Shown here one piece after another: positions 41,276 to 57,728 of a stretch of 64,000 nucleotides of DNA (position 1 is the first letter of the stretch; every line of letters starts with the position of its first letter). The stretch covers positions 186,001-250,000 of the forward strand of contig BPKJ01000002.1 in assembly GCA_026005075.1 (NCBI GenBank). The letters run 5' to 3'. Made by a program: the position numbers and the translations under genes. This DNA comes from Lysobacteraceae bacterium. GTDB taxonomy: Bacteria > Pseudomonadota > Gammaproteobacteria > Xanthomonadales > Xanthomonadaceae. A model generated the notes under the pieces. It made no database searches. It was given only the letters and a program-made list of their open reading frames with translations, and was not told where the DNA came from.

Positions 41276-41329
41276 GTTTCAGGACTCGAGGAGCGCGAGC
41301 TCCTCACAACCAAGGGTGGTACGCCGACC

Positions 41330-45421
<4,092 letters not shown>

Positions 45422-45494
45422 TGGGAGGCGGTGCGGTGAAACGCCGCGCCGCCCGTTGGTCCCGACCCCATGCCCCCGAATCCCGGAGAGACCC

Positions 45495-48400
45495 ATGAAA
45501 GACCTTCTGAACCTGTTCAATCCGCAGCGTGCCACGCTCGACTTCGATGCCATCAAGATCGCCCTGGCCTCGCCTGACCTGATCCGCTCGTGGTCGTTCG
45601 GCGAGGTCAAGAAGCCCGAGACGATCAACTACCGGACCTTCAAGCCCGAGCGTGACGGCCTGTTCTGCGCGGCCATCTTCGGTCCCGTCAAGGACTTCGA
45701 GTGCCTGTGCGGCAAGTACAAGCGCATGAAGCACCGTGGCGTCGTGTGCGAGAAGTGCGGCACCGAGGTCACCCAGGCCAAGGTGCGCCGCGAGCGCATG
45801 GGGCACATCGAGCTGGCTTCCCCGGTCGCGCACATCTGGTTCCTCAAGTCGCTGCCCTCGCGCATCGGCCTGATGCTGGACATGACCCTGCGCGACATCG
45901 AGCGCATCCTCTACTTCGAGGCCTACGTGGTCATCGACGAGGGGCTGACCTCGCTGCAGCGCGGCCAGCTCCTGACCGAGGAGGAGTACCAGCAGGCGGT
46001 GATGGAGCACGGTGACGAGTTCGACGCCCGCATGGGCGCCGAGGCGGTCTATGAGCTCCTCAAGACCATCGACCTGAACGCCGAACTGGTGCGCTTGAAG
46101 GAGGAGATCGCCTCCACCAACAGCGAGACCAAGCTCAAGCGCCTCACCAAGCGCATCAAGCTGGTCGAGGCCTTCATCGAGTCGGGCAACCGGCCGGAGT
46201 ACATGATCCTGACCGTGCTTCCGGTGCTGCCTCCGGATCTGCGTCCGCTGGTTCCCCTCGACGGTGGCCGTTTCGCGACCAGCGATCTGAACGATCTGTA
46301 CCGTCGGGTCATCAATCGCAACAACCGCCTGAAGAGGCTGCTCGAGCTCTCCGCGCCCGACATCATCGTCCGCAACGAGAAGCGGATGCTGCAGGAGTCG
46401 GTCGATGCGCTGCTCGACAACGGTCGCCGCGGCCGCGCGATCACCGGCACCAACAAGCGTCCGCTCAAGTCGCTCGCCGACATGATCAAGGGCAAGCAGG
46501 GGCGGTTCCGCCAGAACCTGCTCGGCAAGCGCGTGGATTACTCGGGCCGTTCGGTGATCGTGGTCGGGCCGACCCTGCGCCTGCACGAGTGCGGGCTGCC
46601 CAAGAAGATGGCACTGGAGCTGTTCAAGCCCTTCATCTTCTCCAAGCTGCAGCGGCGCGGTCTGGCCACCACCATCAAGGCCGCCAAGAAGTTGGTCGAG
46701 CGCGAATCGGCCGAGGTCTGGGACATCCTCGAGGAGGTCATCCGCGAGCATCCGGTGCTGCTCAACCGCGCGCCGACCCTGCACCGACTTGGCATCCAGG
46801 CCTTCGAGCCGGTGCTGGTCGAAGGCAAGGCGATCCAGCTGCACCCGCTGGTCTGCACCGCGTTCAACGCGGACTTCGACGGCGACCAGATGGCCGTGCA
46901 CGTGCCGCTGTCGCTGGAGGCCCAGCTCGAGGCGCGTGCGCTGATGATGTCGTCCAACAACATCCTCTCGCCGGCCAACGGCGAGCCCATCATCGTGCCG
47001 ACGCAGGACGTGGTGCTCGGGCTCTACTACATGACCCGCGCACTGGAGAACCGCAAGGGCGAGGGCATGGTGTTCGCCAACCTCTCCGAGGTCCATCGTG
47101 CCTACGACAACCGTGTCGTCGAGCTCCATGCCAAGGTCAAGGTGCGGATCCGTGAGGTGGAGATCGCCGAGGACGGCACCCGTACCGTGAAGACCTCCAT
47201 CGTCGACACCACCGTCGGGCGTGCGCTGCTCGCCGAGATCCTGCCGGAAGGGCTGCCGTTCGAGCTGCTCAACACCGAGCTGAACAAGAAGGCCATCTCG
47301 CGCCTGATCAACGCCTCCTACCGGAAGCTGGGCCTGAAGGAGACCGTCATCTTCGCCGACCAGCTGATGTACACCGGCTTCCGCTTCGCTACCCGGGCCG
47401 GGGTGTCGATCGGCATCGACGACATGGTCATCCCGCCGGAGAAGAAGGACATCCTCGCCGAGGCGGAGGCCGAGGTGAACGAGATCCAGGAGCAGTACCA
47501 GAGTGGTCTCGTGACCGCGGGCGAGCGCTACAACAAGGTGGTCGACATCTGGTCGCGCACCAACGAGCGCATCGCCAAGGCGATGATGGAAGGCATCGGC
47601 ACCGAGAAGGTGCAGAACGCCAAGGGCGAGTGGGTCGAGCAGAAGTCGATGAACTCGATCTTCATCATGGCCGACTCCGGAGCCCGTGGCTCGGCCGCGC
47701 AGATCCGCCAGCTGGCCGGCATGCGCGGCCTGATGGCCAAGCCGGACGGCTCGATCATCGAGACGCCGATCAAGGCCAACTTCCGTGAGGGTCTCGACGT
47801 TCTCCAGTACTTCATCTCGACCCACGGCGCCCGCAAGGGTCTTGCCGACACGGCGCTGAAGACGGCGAACTCGGGATACCTGACCCGGCGTCTGGTCGAC
47901 GTCGCGCAGGACGTGGTGATCACCGAGGTCGATTGCGGCACGCGCAACGGGCTGACCATGACCCCGATCGTCGAGGGCGGCGATGTGGTGGAGCCCCTGC
48001 GCGAGCGCGTGCTCGGACGCATGGTTGCCGAGGACGTGTACCTGCCCGGTGACGACGACGAGCCGTTCGTCACCCGCAACACGCTGCTGGACGAGAAGTG
48101 GGTGCAGAAGCTCGAGGAAGCGGGCGTGCAGAGCATCAAGGTGCGCTCGACCATCACCTGCGAATCGAGCTTCGGCGTGTGCAGCCACTGCTACGGCCGC
48201 GATCTCGCGCGCGGACACCTCGTCAACATCGGCGAGGCCGTGGGCGTCATTGCCGCACAGTCGATCGGCGAGCCGGGCACCCAGCTGACGATGCGCACGT
48301 TCCACATCGGCGGTGCGGCGTCGCGCGCGGCCGCGGTCGACAACGTCGCGGTGCGCACGTCGGGCACGATCAAGTACAACAACCTCAAGACCGTCGAGCA

Positions 48401-49685
48401 CGCCTCCGGCGCCCGGGTCGCGGTGTCCCGTTCGGGCGAGATTTCGGTCATGGATGCCCATGGGCGTGAGCGCGAGCGCTACAAGCTGCCCTACGGCGCC
48501 ACTATCGCCATCCCGGACGGCGGCGAGGTCAAGGCCGGCCAGGTCGTGGCGAACTGGGATCCGCACAACCACCCGATCGTGTCCGAGGTCGCCGGTTTCG
48601 TGCGCTTCGTCGACTTCGTCGAGGGTGTGACGGCGATCGAGAAGGTCGACGAGCTCACCGGTCTCGCCAGCATCGAGATCACCGATCCCAAGCGTCGCGG
48701 CGGCGCAGGCAAGGACCTGCGGCCCCTGGTGCGCATCGTCGATGCCGAGGGCAACGATCTGACCATTCCGGGCACCGACCTTCCGGCGCAGTACCTGCTG
48801 CCGCCGAAGTCGGTCGTCACCCTGCAGGATGGCGCCCCGGTGGGCGTGGGTGACGTGGTCGCCAAGATTCCGCAGGAAGCGTCCAAGACCCGTGACATCA
48901 CTGGCGGTCTGCCCCGCGTCGCGGACCTGTTCGAGGCGCGCAAGCCCAAGGACCCCGCGATCCTCGCCGAGCGCTCCGGTGTGGTCAGCTTCGGCAAGGA
49001 CACCAAGGGCAAGCAGCGTCTGATCATCAAGGACGCCGACGGTGGCGAGCACGAGGAGCTGATTCCGAAGTACCGGCAGATCATCGTCTTCGAGGGCGAG
49101 CACGTCGAGAAGGGCGAGACCATCGTCGATGGCGAGCCCAATCCCCAGGACATCCTGCGCCTGCTCGGCGTGGAGCCCCTCGCGGCCTACCTCGTCAAGG
49201 AGATCCAGGACGTCTACCGGCTGCAGGGCGTCAAGATCAACGACAAGCACATCGAGGTCATCATTCGGCAGATGCTGCGCAAGGTCGAGATCACCGAGCC
49301 GGGCGACAGCCGTTACCTCCGAGGCGAACAGGTGGAGCGGGTCCGGCTGCTGGAGGAGAATGCGAGGCTGGAGGCCCGCGGCGAAATGCCGGCCAAGTTC
49401 GAGCCGGTGCTGCTGGGCATTACCAAGGCATCCCTTGCGACCGAATCCTTCATCTCCGCGGCGTCCTTCCAGGAGACCACCCGGGTGCTTACCGAGGCCG
49501 CCGTCCGCGGTACCCGCGACACCCTGCGTGGCCTGAAGGAGAACGTCATCGTCGGCAGGCTGATTCCTGCCGGTACCGGTCTGGCGTACCATACGGCCCG
49601 CCAGCGCGGGCAGGGCGGCCTGAGCGAGGCGGATCTCGAGGCCCTGGCGGCACCCGTGGCCGAGGATTCCCAGCCCCAGGGCTGA
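45495..49685 (+). CDS. rpoC: DNA-directed RNA polymerase subunit beta'
   Basis: ATG 45495 ([21 protein letters not shown]) gives 1396 residues (E. coli 1407). The N-terminal zinc site is [20 protein letters not shown]; the active-site Mg motif is [14 protein letters not shown]; the second Zn site shows [16 protein letters not shown]. The trigger-loop/bridge region has [20 protein letters not shown] in an intact form ([13 protein letters not shown]). The C-terminus reads [13 protein letters not shown]. It completes the polymerase with RpoB. Two hairpins follow its stop. Confidence 0.99.
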   Translation: MKDLLNLFNPQRATLDFDAIKIALASPDLIRSWSFGEVKKPETINYRTFKPERDGLFCAAIFGPVKDFECLCGKYKRMKHRGVVCEKCGTEVTQAKVRRERMGHIELASPVAHIWFLKSLPSRIGLMLDMTLRDIERILYFEAYVVIDEGLTSLQRGQLLTEEEYQQAVMEHGDEFDARMGAEAVYELLKTIDLNAELVRLKEEIASTNSETKLKRLTKRIKLVEAFIESGNRPEYMILTVLPVLPPDLRPLVPLDGGRFATSDLNDLYRRVINRNNRLKRLLELSAPDIIVRNEKRMLQESVDALLDNGRRGRAITGTNKRPLKSLADMIKGKQGRFRQNLLGKRVDYSGRSVIVVGPTLRLHECGLPKKMALELFKPFIFSKLQRRGLATTIKAAKKLVERESAEVWDILEEVIREHPVLLNRAPTLHRLGIQAFEPVLVEGKAIQLHPLVCTAFNADFDGDQMAVHVPLSLEAQLEARALMMSSNNILSPANGEPIIVPTQDVVLGLYYMTRALENRKGEGMVFANLSEVHRAYDNRVVELHAKVKVRIREVEIAEDGTRTVKTSIVDTTVGRALLAEILPEGLPFELLNTELNKKAISRLINASYRKLGLKETVIFADQLMYTGFRFATRAGVSIGIDDMVIPPEKKDILAEAEAEVNEIQEQYQSGLVTAGERYNKVVDIWSRTNERIAKAMMEGIGTEKVQNAKGEWVEQKSMNSIFIMADSGARGSAAQIRQLAGMRGLMAKPDGSIIETPIKANFREGLDVLQYFISTHGARKGLADTALKTANSGYLTRRLVDVAQDVVITEVDCGTRNGLTMTPIVEGGDVVEPLRERVLGRMVAEDVYLPGDDDEPFVTRNTLLDEKWVQKLEEAGVQSIKVRSTITCESSFGVCSHCYGRDLARGHLVNIGEAVGVIAAQSIGEPGTQLTMRTFHIGGAASRAAAVDNVAVRTSGTIKYNNLKTVEHASGARVAVSRSGEISVMDAHGRERERYKLPYGATIAIPDGGEVKAGQVVANWDPHNHPIVSEVAGFVRFVDFVEGVTAIEKVDELTGLASIEITDPKRRGGAGKDLRPLVRIVDAEGNDLTIPGTDLPAQYLLPPKSVVTLQDGAPVGVGDVVAKIPQEASKTRDITGGLPRVADLFEARKPKDPAILAERSGVVSFGKDTKGKQRLIIKDADGGEHEELIPKYRQIIVFEGEHVEKGETIVDGEPNPQDILRLLGVEPLAAYLVKEIQDVYRLQGVKINDKHIEVIIRQMLRKVEITEPGDSRYLRGEQVERVRLLEENARLEARGEMPAKFEPVLLGITKASLATESFISAASFQETTRVLTEAAVRGTRDTLRGLKENVIVGRLIPAGTGLAYHTARQRGQGGLSEADLEALAAPVAEDSQPQG

Positions 49686-49691
49686 CCCGAC

Positions 49692-49717
49692 CCCTGGCGG
49701 TGGCCCCGCCGCCAGGG
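49692..49717 (+). terminator. Hairpin after rpoC
   Basis: CCCTGGCGG / CCGCCAGGG, a perfect 9-bp stem with an 8-nt loop, begins 7 nt after the rpoC stop. There is no T-run. Confidence 0.5.
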
Positions 49718-49722
49718 CGCGA

Positions 49723-49750
49723 TCCGGGGCATCCGGCTGGATGCCCCGGA
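49723..49750 (+). terminator. Second hairpin between rpoC and the str promoter
   Basis: TCCGGGGCATCC-GGCT-GGATGCCCCGGA is a perfect 12-bp stem. It ends 4 bp before the -35 box of the rpsL promoter. Without a U-tract it may work as a boundary or 3'-end stabiliser rather than an intrinsic terminator. Confidence 0.55.
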
Positions 49751-49754
49751 CGTG

Positions 49755-49784
49755 TTGACGCAACCGAAACAACCCATCTATACT
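49755..49784 (+). promoter_or_regulatory. Promoter of the str operon (rpsL-rpsG-fusA-tuf)
   Basis: TTGACG at 49755-49760 and TATACT at 49779-49784 with an 18-bp spacer. The likely transcript start is about 49791. The same architecture, with TATACT and 18-bp spacing, is used before rpsJ. Confidence 0.8.
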
Positions 49785-49794
49785 TCTCTGTCTC

Positions 49795-49817
49795 AGCAGG
49801 CCCGGCGTTGGCCTGCT
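49795..49817 (+). promoter_or_regulatory. 5' leader hairpin of the str operon
   Basis: AGCAGGCC / GGCCTGCT with loop CGGCGTT, followed by TTCGTTTCT. It starts only about 4 nt after the predicted transcription start and ends 25 nt before rpsL. It resembles an intrinsic terminator and is nearly the same in sequence as the hairpin before rpsJ, so it may be an attenuator or a 5'-end stabiliser. Confidence 0.6.
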
Positions 49818-49842
49818 TTCGTTTCTGTGAAGGCATAACCCA

Positions 49843-50217
49843 ATGGCGACGATCAACCAGCTGGTCCGCAAGCCCCGCCGACCGAACACCTACAAGAGCG
49901 CGTCCCCAGCGCTGGAGAGCTGCCCGCAGAAGCGTGGCGTCTGCACCCGCGTCTACACCACCACGCCCAAGAAGCCGAACTCGGCGCTGCGCAAGGTGGC
50001 CAAGGTGCGCCTGACCAATGGCTTCGAGGTCATCAGCTACATCGGTGGCGAGGGCCACAACCTGCAGGAGCACTCCGTGGTGCTGATTCGCGGGGGGCGC
50101 GTCAAGGACCTTCCGGGTGTGCGCTACCACACGGTGCGCGGCGCCCTCGATGCCGCAGGGGTGACCAAGCGTCGCCAGGGTCGCTCCAAGTACGGCGCCA
50201 AGCGTCCCAAGTCCTGA
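49843..50217 (+). CDS. rpsL: 30S ribosomal protein S12
   Basis: The 124-residue protein matches E. coli in length. [11 protein letters not shown] includes Lys43 and [20 protein letters not shown] includes Lys88 and Asp89; these are the wild-type, streptomycin-sensitive residues, and Asp89 is the site of RimO methylthiolation in E. coli. It checks codon-anticodon pairing in the decoding centre. First gene of the str operon. Confidence 0.99.
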   Translation: MATINQLVRKPRRPNTYKSASPALESCPQKRGVCTRVYTTTPKKPNSALRKVAKVRLTNGFEVISYIGGEGHNLQEHSVVLIRGGRVKDLPGVRYHTVRGALDAAGVTKRRQGRSKYGAKRPKS

Positions 50218-50277
50218 GGTTGCCGGCCGCCGAGGGCGGCCGGTCCGAGTCCGATCTTTTCAAATTAGGCACGCATC

Positions 50278-50745
50278 ATGTCCCGCAAAGGTTCTCCTGG
50301 TACCCGTTCCGTCCTTCCCGATCCCAAGCATGGCAGCGAGATGGTCGCTCGCCTGATCAACATGGTGATGCTGAACGGCAAGAAGTCGGTTGCCGAGAGC
50401 ATCGTCTACGGGGCGATGGACGTGATCGCGCAGAAGAATCCCGATCCGCTTGCGCTGGTGCAGAAGGCGCTCGACAACGTGGCGCCGAACGTCGAGGTCA
50501 AGTCGCGGCGCGTCGGTGGTGCGACCTATCAGGTGCCGGTCGAGGTGCGCAGTTCGCGCAAGACCGCGCTTGCCATGCGCTGGCTGATCGAGGCGGCGCG
50601 GAAGCGTTCGGAAAACTCGATGCCGCGCAAGCTCGCGGGTGAGTTGCTGGATGCGGCGGAGAGCCGTGGTGGCGCGGTGAAGAAGCGCGAGGAAACCCAC
50701 CGCATGGCCGAGGCCAACAAGGCCTTTGCGCACTACCGCTGGTAA
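50278..50745 (+). CDS. rpsG: 30S ribosomal protein S7
   Basis: The 155-residue protein starts [40 protein letters not shown] and ends with [14 protein letters not shown]. It organises the 3' major domain of 16S rRNA. In E. coli, S7 represses its operon between rpsL and rpsG; the 60-bp gap here could hold such a site but I cannot show it. fusA follows after 18 bp. Confidence 0.98.
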   Translation: MSRKGSPGTRSVLPDPKHGSEMVARLINMVMLNGKKSVAESIVYGAMDVIAQKNPDPLALVQKALDNVAPNVEVKSRRVGGATYQVPVEVRSSRKTALAMRWLIEAARKRSENSMPRKLAGELLDAAESRGGAVKKREETHRMAEANKAFAHYRW

Positions 50746-50763
50746 TCAGACAAGGATTCTGCC

Positions 50764-52854
50764 GTGCCCCGCACCACTCCCATCGAGCGCTACCGCAACT
50801 TCGGCATCATGGCTCACATCGATGCCGGCAAGACCACCACGACCGAACGCATCCTGTTTTACACCGGCGTCAACCACAAGATCGGTGAGGTCCATGACGG
50901 CGCGGCCACCATGGACTGGATGGAGCAGGAACAGGAGCGTGGCATCACCATCACCTCCGCGGCCACGACCTGCTTCTGGCGCGGCATGGACCAGTCGTTC
51001 CCCGAGCATCGGTTCAACATCATCGACACCCCGGGGCACGTCGACTTCACCATCGAGGTCGAGCGCTCGCTGCGCGTGCTGGATGGTGCGGTGTTCGTGC
51101 TCTGTGCGGTCGGTGGCGTGCAGCCGCAGTCCGAGACCGTGTGGCGCCAGGCCACCAAGTACAACGTGCCTCGCCTCGCGTTCGTCAACAAGATGGATCG
51201 TACCGGCGCCAATTTCCAGAAGGTGATGGCGCAGCTGCGGTCGCGGCTGGGTGCCTACCCGGTGCCCATGCAGGTACCGATCGGCGCGGAAGAGAACTTC
51301 GACGGCGTGGTCGATCTGCTCAAGATGAAGGCCATCGTCTGGGACATGGCCACGTCCGGCAATACCTTCAGCTATGCCGACATCCCGGCCCATCTGGTCG
51401 AGGAGTGCAACGCTGCGCGTGCCTTCATGATCGAGGCCGCCGCGGAGGCCAACGAGGAGCTGATGAACAAGTACCTCGAGGAGGGTGAGCTCAGCGAGGA
51501 GGAGATCATCGCCGGCATCCGCGAGCGCACCATCAAGTGCGAGATCATTCCGTCGTTCTGCGGCACGGCCTTCAAGAACAAGGGTGTCCAGGCGCTCCTG
51601 GACGCGGTGATCCGCTTCCTGCCCTCGCCGGCCGACCGTCCGCCGGTCAAGGGTACCGACCAGAACGAAGCCGAGGTCTACCGCAAGGCGGGCGACGACC
51701 AGCCGTTCGCGGCGCTGGCGTTCAAGATCATGACCGATCCCTTCGTGGGTTCGCTCACCTTCTTCCGCGTCTATTCCGGAACCATCACTGCGGGTGAGCA
51801 GGTGTACAACCCGGTCAAGGGCAAGAAGGAGCGCATCGGCCGCATCCTGCAGATGCACGCCAACCAGCGCGACGAGATCAAGGAAGTCCTTGCCGGCGAC
51901 ATTGCCGCCGCCGTGGGGCTGAAGGACGTCACCACGGGGGACACGCTGTGTGATCCCAACCACGTCATCACGCTCGAGAAGATGGTCTTCCCCGAGCCGG
52001 TGATCTCGATGGCCGTCGAGCCCAAGACCAAGTCCGACCAGGAAAAGATGGGCATCGCCCTGTCCCGTCTGGCGCAGGAGGATCCGTCCTTCCGTGTGCG
52101 TACCGACGAGGAGTCCGGGCAGACCATCATCTCCGGCATGGGCGAGCTGCATCTGGAGATCATCGTCGACCGGATGAAGCGCGAGTTCAACGTGGAGGCC
52201 AACGTCGGCAAGCCGCAGGTGGCCTACCGCGAGACCATTCGCAAGCCGGTGCGCCAGGAAGGCAAGTTCGTGCGCCAGTCGGGCGGTCGCGGCCAGTACG
52301 GCCACATCGTCATCGAGATGGAGCCGCAGGAGCGTGGTGCCGGCTATGCCTTCGAGAATGCCATCGTCGGTGGCGTGGTTCCCAAGGAATACGTGGCCGC
52401 GGCGGACAAGGGCATCCAGGACGCGATGACCAGCGGCGTCGTTGCCGGCTATCCGGTGGTGGACGTGAAGATCCGTGCGGTCGATGGCTCGTTCCACGAT
52501 GTCGACTCCAACGAGATGGCGTTCAAGATCGCGGGCTCGATGGCCTTCAAGGAAGGCATGGCCAAGGCCGATCCGGTGCTGCTGGAGCCGATCATGAAGG
52601 TCGAGGTGGTCACCCCCGAGGAGTACCTCGGTGACGTGATGGGTGACATCAGCCGTCGCCGCGGCATCCTGCAGGGTTCGGACGAGAGTCCGGCCGGCAA
52701 GGTGATCAATGCCATGGTTCCGCTCGGTGAGATGTTCGGCTACGCCACCACCCTGCGCTCCATGAGCCAGGGGCGTGCGACCTACACCATGGAGTTCGAT
52801 CACTACGCCGAGGCTCCGGCCAACATCGCCGAGCAGGTGGTGAAGAAGTCCTGA
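50764..52854 (+). CDS. fusA: Elongation factor G
   Basis: A GTG start at 50764 follows AAGGA and gives 696 residues (E. coli 704). G1 AHIDAGKTT, switch [11 protein letters not shown] and NKMDRTGA are intact; the domain II-V order is normal, with [13 protein letters not shown] and [16 protein letters not shown]. It translocates tRNA and mRNA on the ribosome with GTP hydrolysis. No fusidic-acid-type change could be judged. tuf copy 2 follows after 76 bp. Confidence 0.99.
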   Translation: MPRTTPIERYRNFGIMAHIDAGKTTTTERILFYTGVNHKIGEVHDGAATMDWMEQEQERGITITSAATTCFWRGMDQSFPEHRFNIIDTPGHVDFTIEVERSLRVLDGAVFVLCAVGGVQPQSETVWRQATKYNVPRLAFVNKMDRTGANFQKVMAQLRSRLGAYPVPMQVPIGAEENFDGVVDLLKMKAIVWDMATSGNTFSYADIPAHLVEECNAARAFMIEAAAEANEELMNKYLEEGELSEEEIIAGIRERTIKCEIIPSFCGTAFKNKGVQALLDAVIRFLPSPADRPPVKGTDQNEAEVYRKAGDDQPFAALAFKIMTDPFVGSLTFFRVYSGTITAGEQVYNPVKGKKERIGRILQMHANQRDEIKEVLAGDIAAAVGLKDVTTGDTLCDPNHVITLEKMVFPEPVISMAVEPKTKSDQEKMGIALSRLAQEDPSFRVRTDEESGQTIISGMGELHLEIIVDRMKREFNVEANVGKPQVAYRETIRKPVRQEGKFVRQSGGRGQYGHIVIEMEPQERGAGYAFENAIVGGVVPKEYVAAADKGIQDAMTSGVVAGYPVVDVKIRAVDGSFHDVDSNEMAFKIAGSMAFKEGMAKADPVLLEPIMKVEVVTPEEYLGDVMGDISRRRGILQGSDESPAGKVINAMVPLGEMFGYATTLRSMSQGRATYTMEFDHYAEAPANIAEQVVKKS

Positions 52855-52930
52855 CGCCGTTGGGCCGGTGCGCCGGTCGAGAGGCACAGATCAATCTGAA
52901 GAACGCTAAGAACCAGAGAGGAATCAGGCA

Positions 52931-54121
<1,191 letters not shown>

Positions 54122-54142
54122 TCCCCGCGCAAGCGACGATTG

Positions 54143-54173
54143 GGGCGTCCGGAGCGATCGTCTCCGGCCGCCC
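54143..54173 (+). terminator. Hairpin after tuf copy 2
   Basis: GGGCG-T-CCGGAG pairs with CTCCGG-C-CGCCC around loop CGATCGT. The strong stem has no T-run and begins about 20 nt after the tuf stop. Confidence 0.5.
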
Positions 54174-54186
54174 GGACAGCGAAAGT

Positions 54187-54209
54187 ACCCGCAGGAGGCG
54201 GGTTGTGTT
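54187..54209 (+). terminator. Intrinsic terminator of the str operon
   Basis: ACCCGC-AGGAG-GCGGGT followed by TTGTGTT (54203-54209). It sits 40 bp before the S10 promoter and separates the two operons. Confidence 0.65.
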
Positions 54210-54249
54210 CGCAGGCCAGGATGGCCGGGTGGATTCTCGATTCGCCCCG

Positions 54250-54279
54250 TTGACACGGGCGAGAGAATGCCGCTATACT
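54250..54279 (+). promoter_or_regulatory. Promoter of the S10-spc operon
   Basis: Consensus TTGACA at 54250-54255 and TATACT at 54274-54279, spacer 18 bp. The probable transcription start is near 54286. This promoter may serve the whole block of genes to secY, as spacing there is nearly always short. Confidence 0.85.
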
Positions 54280-54288
54280 TGACCGTCT

Positions 54289-54321
54289 AAGCAGGCCGGA
54301 ATGCCGGCCTGCTTGGTTTTT
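54289..54321 (+). promoter_or_regulatory. Terminator-like 5' leader hairpin before rpsJ
   Basis: AAGCAGGCCGG-AATG-CCGGCCTGCTT, an 11-bp perfect stem, is followed by GGTTTTTCT. It starts about 3 nt after the predicted transcript start and has every mark of an intrinsic terminator, so it may act as an attenuator. The whole leader is about 96 nt, shorter than the roughly 170-nt L4-controlled leader of E. coli. Confidence 0.65.
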
Positions 54322-54381
54322 CTGGGGTGCGGCGCCGTCGACGCCTCGCCCGGCGCTCTTTAACGATTCAAGGACAGGCCC

Positions 54382-54693
54382 ATGGCGGACCAAAAGATTC
54401 GGATTCGGCTCAAGGCTTTCGATCACCGCCTGATCGATCGCTCGGCGAGCGAGATCGTCGAAACGGCCAAGCGGACCGGCGCCCAGGTGCGCGGCCCCAT
54501 TCCGCTGCCGACCAAGATCGAGCGTTACACCATTCTGGTTTCGCCGCACGTGGACAAGGATGCGCGCGATCAGTACGAGACGCGGACCCACAAGCGTGTT
54601 CTCGACATCGTGGACCCGAACGACAAGACCGTCGATGCGCTGATGAAGCTCGAGCTTGCGGCTGGCGTCGACGTCCAGATCAAGCTGTATTGA
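54382..54693 (+). CDS. rpsJ: 30S ribosomal protein S10 (NusE)
   Basis: The 103-residue protein has exactly the E. coli length. [40 protein letters not shown] and the tail [21 protein letters not shown] are conserved. Besides its ribosomal role it acts as NusE in antitermination, binding NusB and the NusG KOW domain. First gene of the S10 operon, 10 bp before rplC. Confidence 0.99.
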   Translation: MADQKIRIRLKAFDHRLIDRSASEIVETAKRTGAQVRGPIPLPTKIERYTILVSPHVDKDARDQYETRTHKRVLDIVDPNDKTVDALMKLELAAGVDVQIKLY

Positions 54694-54703
54694 GGTGGCA
54701 GCC

Positions 54704-55342
54704 ATGAGTATCGGACTGATCGGCCGCAAGTGCGGCATGAGCCGGATGTTCACCGAAACCGGTGAGTCGGTGCCTGTCACCTTGATCGAGGCGAGCCCGA
54801 ACCGCGTGGTTCAGGTCAAGACCGTGGAGACCGACGGCTACTGTGCGGTTCAGGTCACGACCGGAACCCGGCGCGCCTCGCTGGTCAACAAGCCGCTGGC
54901 CGGGCACTACGCCAAGGCGAAGGTGGAGGCTGGTCGCGGGCTGTGGGAGTTCCGCGTCGGCGAGGAAGAGCTCGGGCGATTCACGGTCGGGGCGGAGATC
55001 AAGGCCGACCTGTTCTCGGTGGGTCAGAAGGTCGACGTCTCGGGCGTGACCAAGGGCAAGGGCTTCGCCGGAACGATCAAGCGGCATGGCTTCACCATGG
55101 GTGATGCCACCCACGGTAACTCCCTCTCGCATCGCGCGCCGGGCTCCATCGGTCAGCGCCAGACTCCGGGGCGCGTGTTTCCGGGCAAGAGGATGGCGGG
55201 CCACATGGGTAACGTGCGCCGGACCGTGCAGAACCTCGAGGTGGTGGCGGTCGACGCGGAGCGCGGGCTGATCGCGGTTCGCGGGGCCGTTCCGGGTGCT
55301 CCTGGCGGCGACGTGATGGTCAGGCCGGCAGCCAAGGCTTAA
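54704..55342 (+). CDS. rplC: 50S ribosomal protein L3
   Basis: ATG 54704 ([35 protein letters not shown]) gives 212 residues (E. coli 209). The loop reaching the peptidyl transferase centre reads [27 protein letters not shown] and holds the Gln methylated by PrmB in E. coli. It is one of the first proteins bound to 23S rRNA. rplD follows after 12 bp. Confidence 0.98.
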   Translation: MSIGLIGRKCGMSRMFTETGESVPVTLIEASPNRVVQVKTVETDGYCAVQVTTGTRRASLVNKPLAGHYAKAKVEAGRGLWEFRVGEEELGRFTVGAEIKADLFSVGQKVDVSGVTKGKGFAGTIKRHGFTMGDATHGNSLSHRAPGSIGQRQTPGRVFPGKRMAGHMGNVRRTVQNLEVVAVDAERGLIAVRGAVPGAPGGDVMVRPAAKA

Positions 55343-55354
55343 GGAGTCAAGACG

Positions 55355-55957
55355 ATGGAACTCGCCGTGATCGGCTCGGGGCAGGCGCTGCAGGTCAGTG
55401 ATCGCGTCTTCGCCCGCGAATTCAACGAGGATCTGGTTCACCAGGTGGTGGTGGCCTACCGCAATGCAGGGCGCGCCGGAACGAAGGCGCAGCTCTCGCG
55501 ATCGGATCTCTCCGGAACCACCAAGAAATTCAAGAAGCAGAAGGGTGGCGGTGCACGCCATGGCGACTACCGCGCTCCGATCTTCGTCGGCGGTGGCCGG
55601 GCGTTCGCGGCGCGTCCGCGGAGTTTCGCGCAGAAGGTCAACCGCAAGATGTATCGGGCGGCCATGGCGGCGATCCTGTCGGAGCTGAATCGCCAGGGCC
55701 GGCTGAAGATCGTCGAGTCGATCGACGTCGACCAGCCCAAGACCCGGGAGCTGGTCGGCAAGCTGGCATCGCTGCAGCTGTCGCGTCCGCTGATCGTCAC
55801 CGAGAGCGGCTCTGAGGCGCTGTACCTCGCTGCGCGCAACCTTCCCAAGGTGGAGGTGCGTGACGTGCAGGGGCTGGATCCGGTCTCGCTGGTCGGGGCC
55901 GAAGAGGTGCTGATGACCACCGAGGCGGTGAAGAAGGTCGAGGAGTGGCTGGCATGA
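55355..55957 (+). CDS. rplD: 50S ribosomal protein L4
   Basis: The 200-residue protein (E. coli 201) has the exit-tunnel loop [35 protein letters not shown]. In E. coli, L4 represses the S10 operon through its leader; since the leader here is short and built on a different hairpin, this control may not work the same way. It overlaps rplW by 4 nt. Confidence 0.98.
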   Translation: MELAVIGSGQALQVSDRVFAREFNEDLVHQVVVAYRNAGRAGTKAQLSRSDLSGTTKKFKKQKGGGARHGDYRAPIFVGGGRAFAARPRSFAQKVNRKMYRAAMAAILSELNRQGRLKIVESIDVDQPKTRELVGKLASLQLSRPLIVTESGSEALYLAARNLPKVEVRDVQGLDPVSLVGAEEVLMTTEAVKKVEEWLA

Positions 55958-56253
55958 GCATGAGCAGCGAGCGGATCCTTGAGGTGCTGCGCGCGCCCTG
56001 CATTTCCGAGAAGGCAGCGCGGGCACAGGAGGCCAACCAGTATGTGTTCGAGGTGGCGTCGGACGCCACCAAGGCGGACATCAAGGCTGCCGTCGAGCAG
56101 CTGTTCGAGGTGACCGTCGCCTCGGTGAACGTCGTCAACGTGAAGGGGAAGAAGAAAACCTTCCGCTTCCGCGCTGGCAGTCGCGGCAACTGGCGCAAGG
56201 CATACGTGAAGCTGGCCGAGGGCCAGACGATCGACCTGGCGGCCAAGGCCTGA
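55954..56253 (+). CDS. rplW: 50S ribosomal protein L23
   Basis: ATG 55954 overlaps the rplD stop (ATGA); ATG 55960 is also possible. The 99-residue protein reads [49 protein letters not shown] and [35 protein letters not shown]. It lies at the exit of the peptide tunnel and docks trigger factor and SRP. Confidence 0.97.
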   Translation: MSMSSERILEVLRAPCISEKAARAQEANQYVFEVASDATKADIKAAVEQLFEVTVASVNVVNVKGKKKTFRFRAGSRGNWRKAYVKLAEGQTIDLAAKA

Positions 56254-56264
56254 GGAACCGAATC

Positions 56265-57086
56265 ATGGCACTGATCAAGTACAAGCCGACATCGCCTGGC
56301 CGTCGCGCCAAGGTTGGCGTGGTGCATACCGAGCTGCACAAGGGTGCGCCCTATGCGCCGCTGGTCGAGCCCCAGTCCAAGACCGGTGGGCGCAACCACT
56401 TCGGCCGCATCACCACGCGTCACAAGGGTGGCGGCCACAAGCAGCACTACCGCATCATCGACTTCAAGCGTGACAAGGAAGGCATTCCTGCGCGCGTCGA
56501 GCGCATCGAGTACGACCCGAACCGCACGGCGCACATCGCGCTGCTGTGTTACGTGGACGGCGAACGTCGCTACATCATTGCCCCCAAGGGCATTCAGGTC
56601 GGCGACCAGGTCATAGCCGGTCGTGATGCCCCGATCAAGATCGGCAACACGCTGCCGCTCCGCAACATCCCGATCGGCACCACCGTGCACTGTGTCGAGA
56701 TGAAGCCGGGCAAGAAGGCGCAGATCGCGCGTTCGGCGGGCGCTTCCGCACAGCTCGTCGCGAGGGAGCAGGGCTACGCAACGCTGCGTCTGCGCTCCGG
56801 CGAGATGCGCAAGGTGCCTGCGGACTGCCGCGCCACCATCGGCGAGGTCGGCAATAGCGAGCACAGCCTGCGCAAGATCGGCAAGGCCGGTGCGAAGCGC
56901 TGGCTCGGCATCCGGCCCACCGTGCGCGGTGTCGCCATGAACCCGGTCGATCATCCTCATGGCGGCGGTGAAGGACGCACTTCCGGCGGCCGCCATCCGG
57001 TGTCGCCCTGGGGCCTGCCCACCAAGGGCTACAAGACCCGCAACAACAAGCGCACGGACAAGTTCATCGTGCGCCGTCGCAAGTAA
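56265..57086 (+). CDS. rplB: 50S ribosomal protein L2
   Basis: The 273-residue protein matches E. coli L2 in length. [25 protein letters not shown] is near the N-terminus and [29 protein letters not shown] holds the conserved His needed near the peptidyl transferase centre. It joins the two subunits at bridge B7b. AGGAA precedes the start. rpsS follows after 11 bp. Confidence 0.99.
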   Translation: MALIKYKPTSPGRRAKVGVVHTELHKGAPYAPLVEPQSKTGGRNHFGRITTRHKGGGHKQHYRIIDFKRDKEGIPARVERIEYDPNRTAHIALLCYVDGERRYIIAPKGIQVGDQVIAGRDAPIKIGNTLPLRNIPIGTTVHCVEMKPGKKAQIARSAGASAQLVAREQGYATLRLRSGEMRKVPADCRATIGEVGNSEHSLRKIGKAGAKRWLGIRPTVRGVAMNPVDHPHGGGEGRTSGGRHPVSPWGLPTKGYKTRNNKRTDKFIVRRRK

Positions 57087-57097
57087 ACGGAGCGACC

Positions 57098-57370
57098 ATG
57101 GCACGTTCACTCAAGAAGGGACCCTTCGTCGATCTCCACCTCATGAAGAAGGTCGAGGCGGCGCTGGCAAGCAACAGCAAGAAGCCGATCAAGACCTGGT
57201 CGCGGCGCTCGATGGTCGTTCCCGAGATGGTTGGTTTCACCATTGCGGTCCACAACGGCAAGCAGCACGTCCCGGTCCTGATCAACGAGAACATGGTGGG
57301 CCACAAGCTCGGCGAGTTCGCGCTGACCCGGACCTTCAAGGGCCACGGCGGCGACAAGAAGTCGAAGTAA
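57098..57370 (+). CDS. rpsS: 30S ribosomal protein S19
   Basis: The 90-residue protein (E. coli 92) reads [22 protein letters not shown] and [56 protein letters not shown]. It sits in the head of the 30S subunit with S13. It is 11 bp after rplB and 10 bp before rplV. Confidence 0.98.
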   Translation: MARSLKKGPFVDLHLMKKVEAALASNSKKPIKTWSRRSMVVPEMVGFTIAVHNGKQHVPVLINENMVGHKLGEFALTRTFKGHGGDKKSK

Positions 57371-57380
57371 GGAGAGACCG

Positions 57381-57716
57381 ATGGAAGCCAAAGCCCTGTT
57401 GCGCGGCGCGCGCATCTCTCCCCAGAAGGCCCGCCTGGTGGCGGACCAGGTCCGTGGGCTCCCGGTCGCCCGCGCCCTGGATCTGCTCCGGTTCAGTGAC
57501 AAGAAGGCGGCGAAGATCATCTACAAGGTGCTCTGGTCGGCCACGGCCAACGCCGAGAACAACGAAGGCGCCGATGTCGACGAGCTCAAGGTCAGCCGCA
57601 TCTTCGTCGACGAAGGTGTCACCATGAAGCGCTTCCATGCCCGTGCCAAGGGTCGGGGCGCCCGCATCCTCAAGCGCACCAGCCACATCACCGTGGTGGT
57701 GGGCACGGCCAAGTAA
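57381..57716 (+). CDS. rplV: 50S ribosomal protein L22
   Basis: The 111-residue protein (E. coli 110) starts [36 protein letters not shown] and has the tunnel hairpin near [24 protein letters not shown]. With L4 it forms the tunnel constriction where macrolides bind. No deletion typical of macrolide resistance is visible in the loop. Confidence 0.98.
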   Translation: MEAKALLRGARISPQKARLVADQVRGLPVARALDLLRFSDKKAAKIIYKVLWSATANAENNEGADVDELKVSRIFVDEGVTMKRFHARAKGRGARILKRTSHITVVVGTAK

Positions 57717-57728
57717 CGGGAAGGCACG

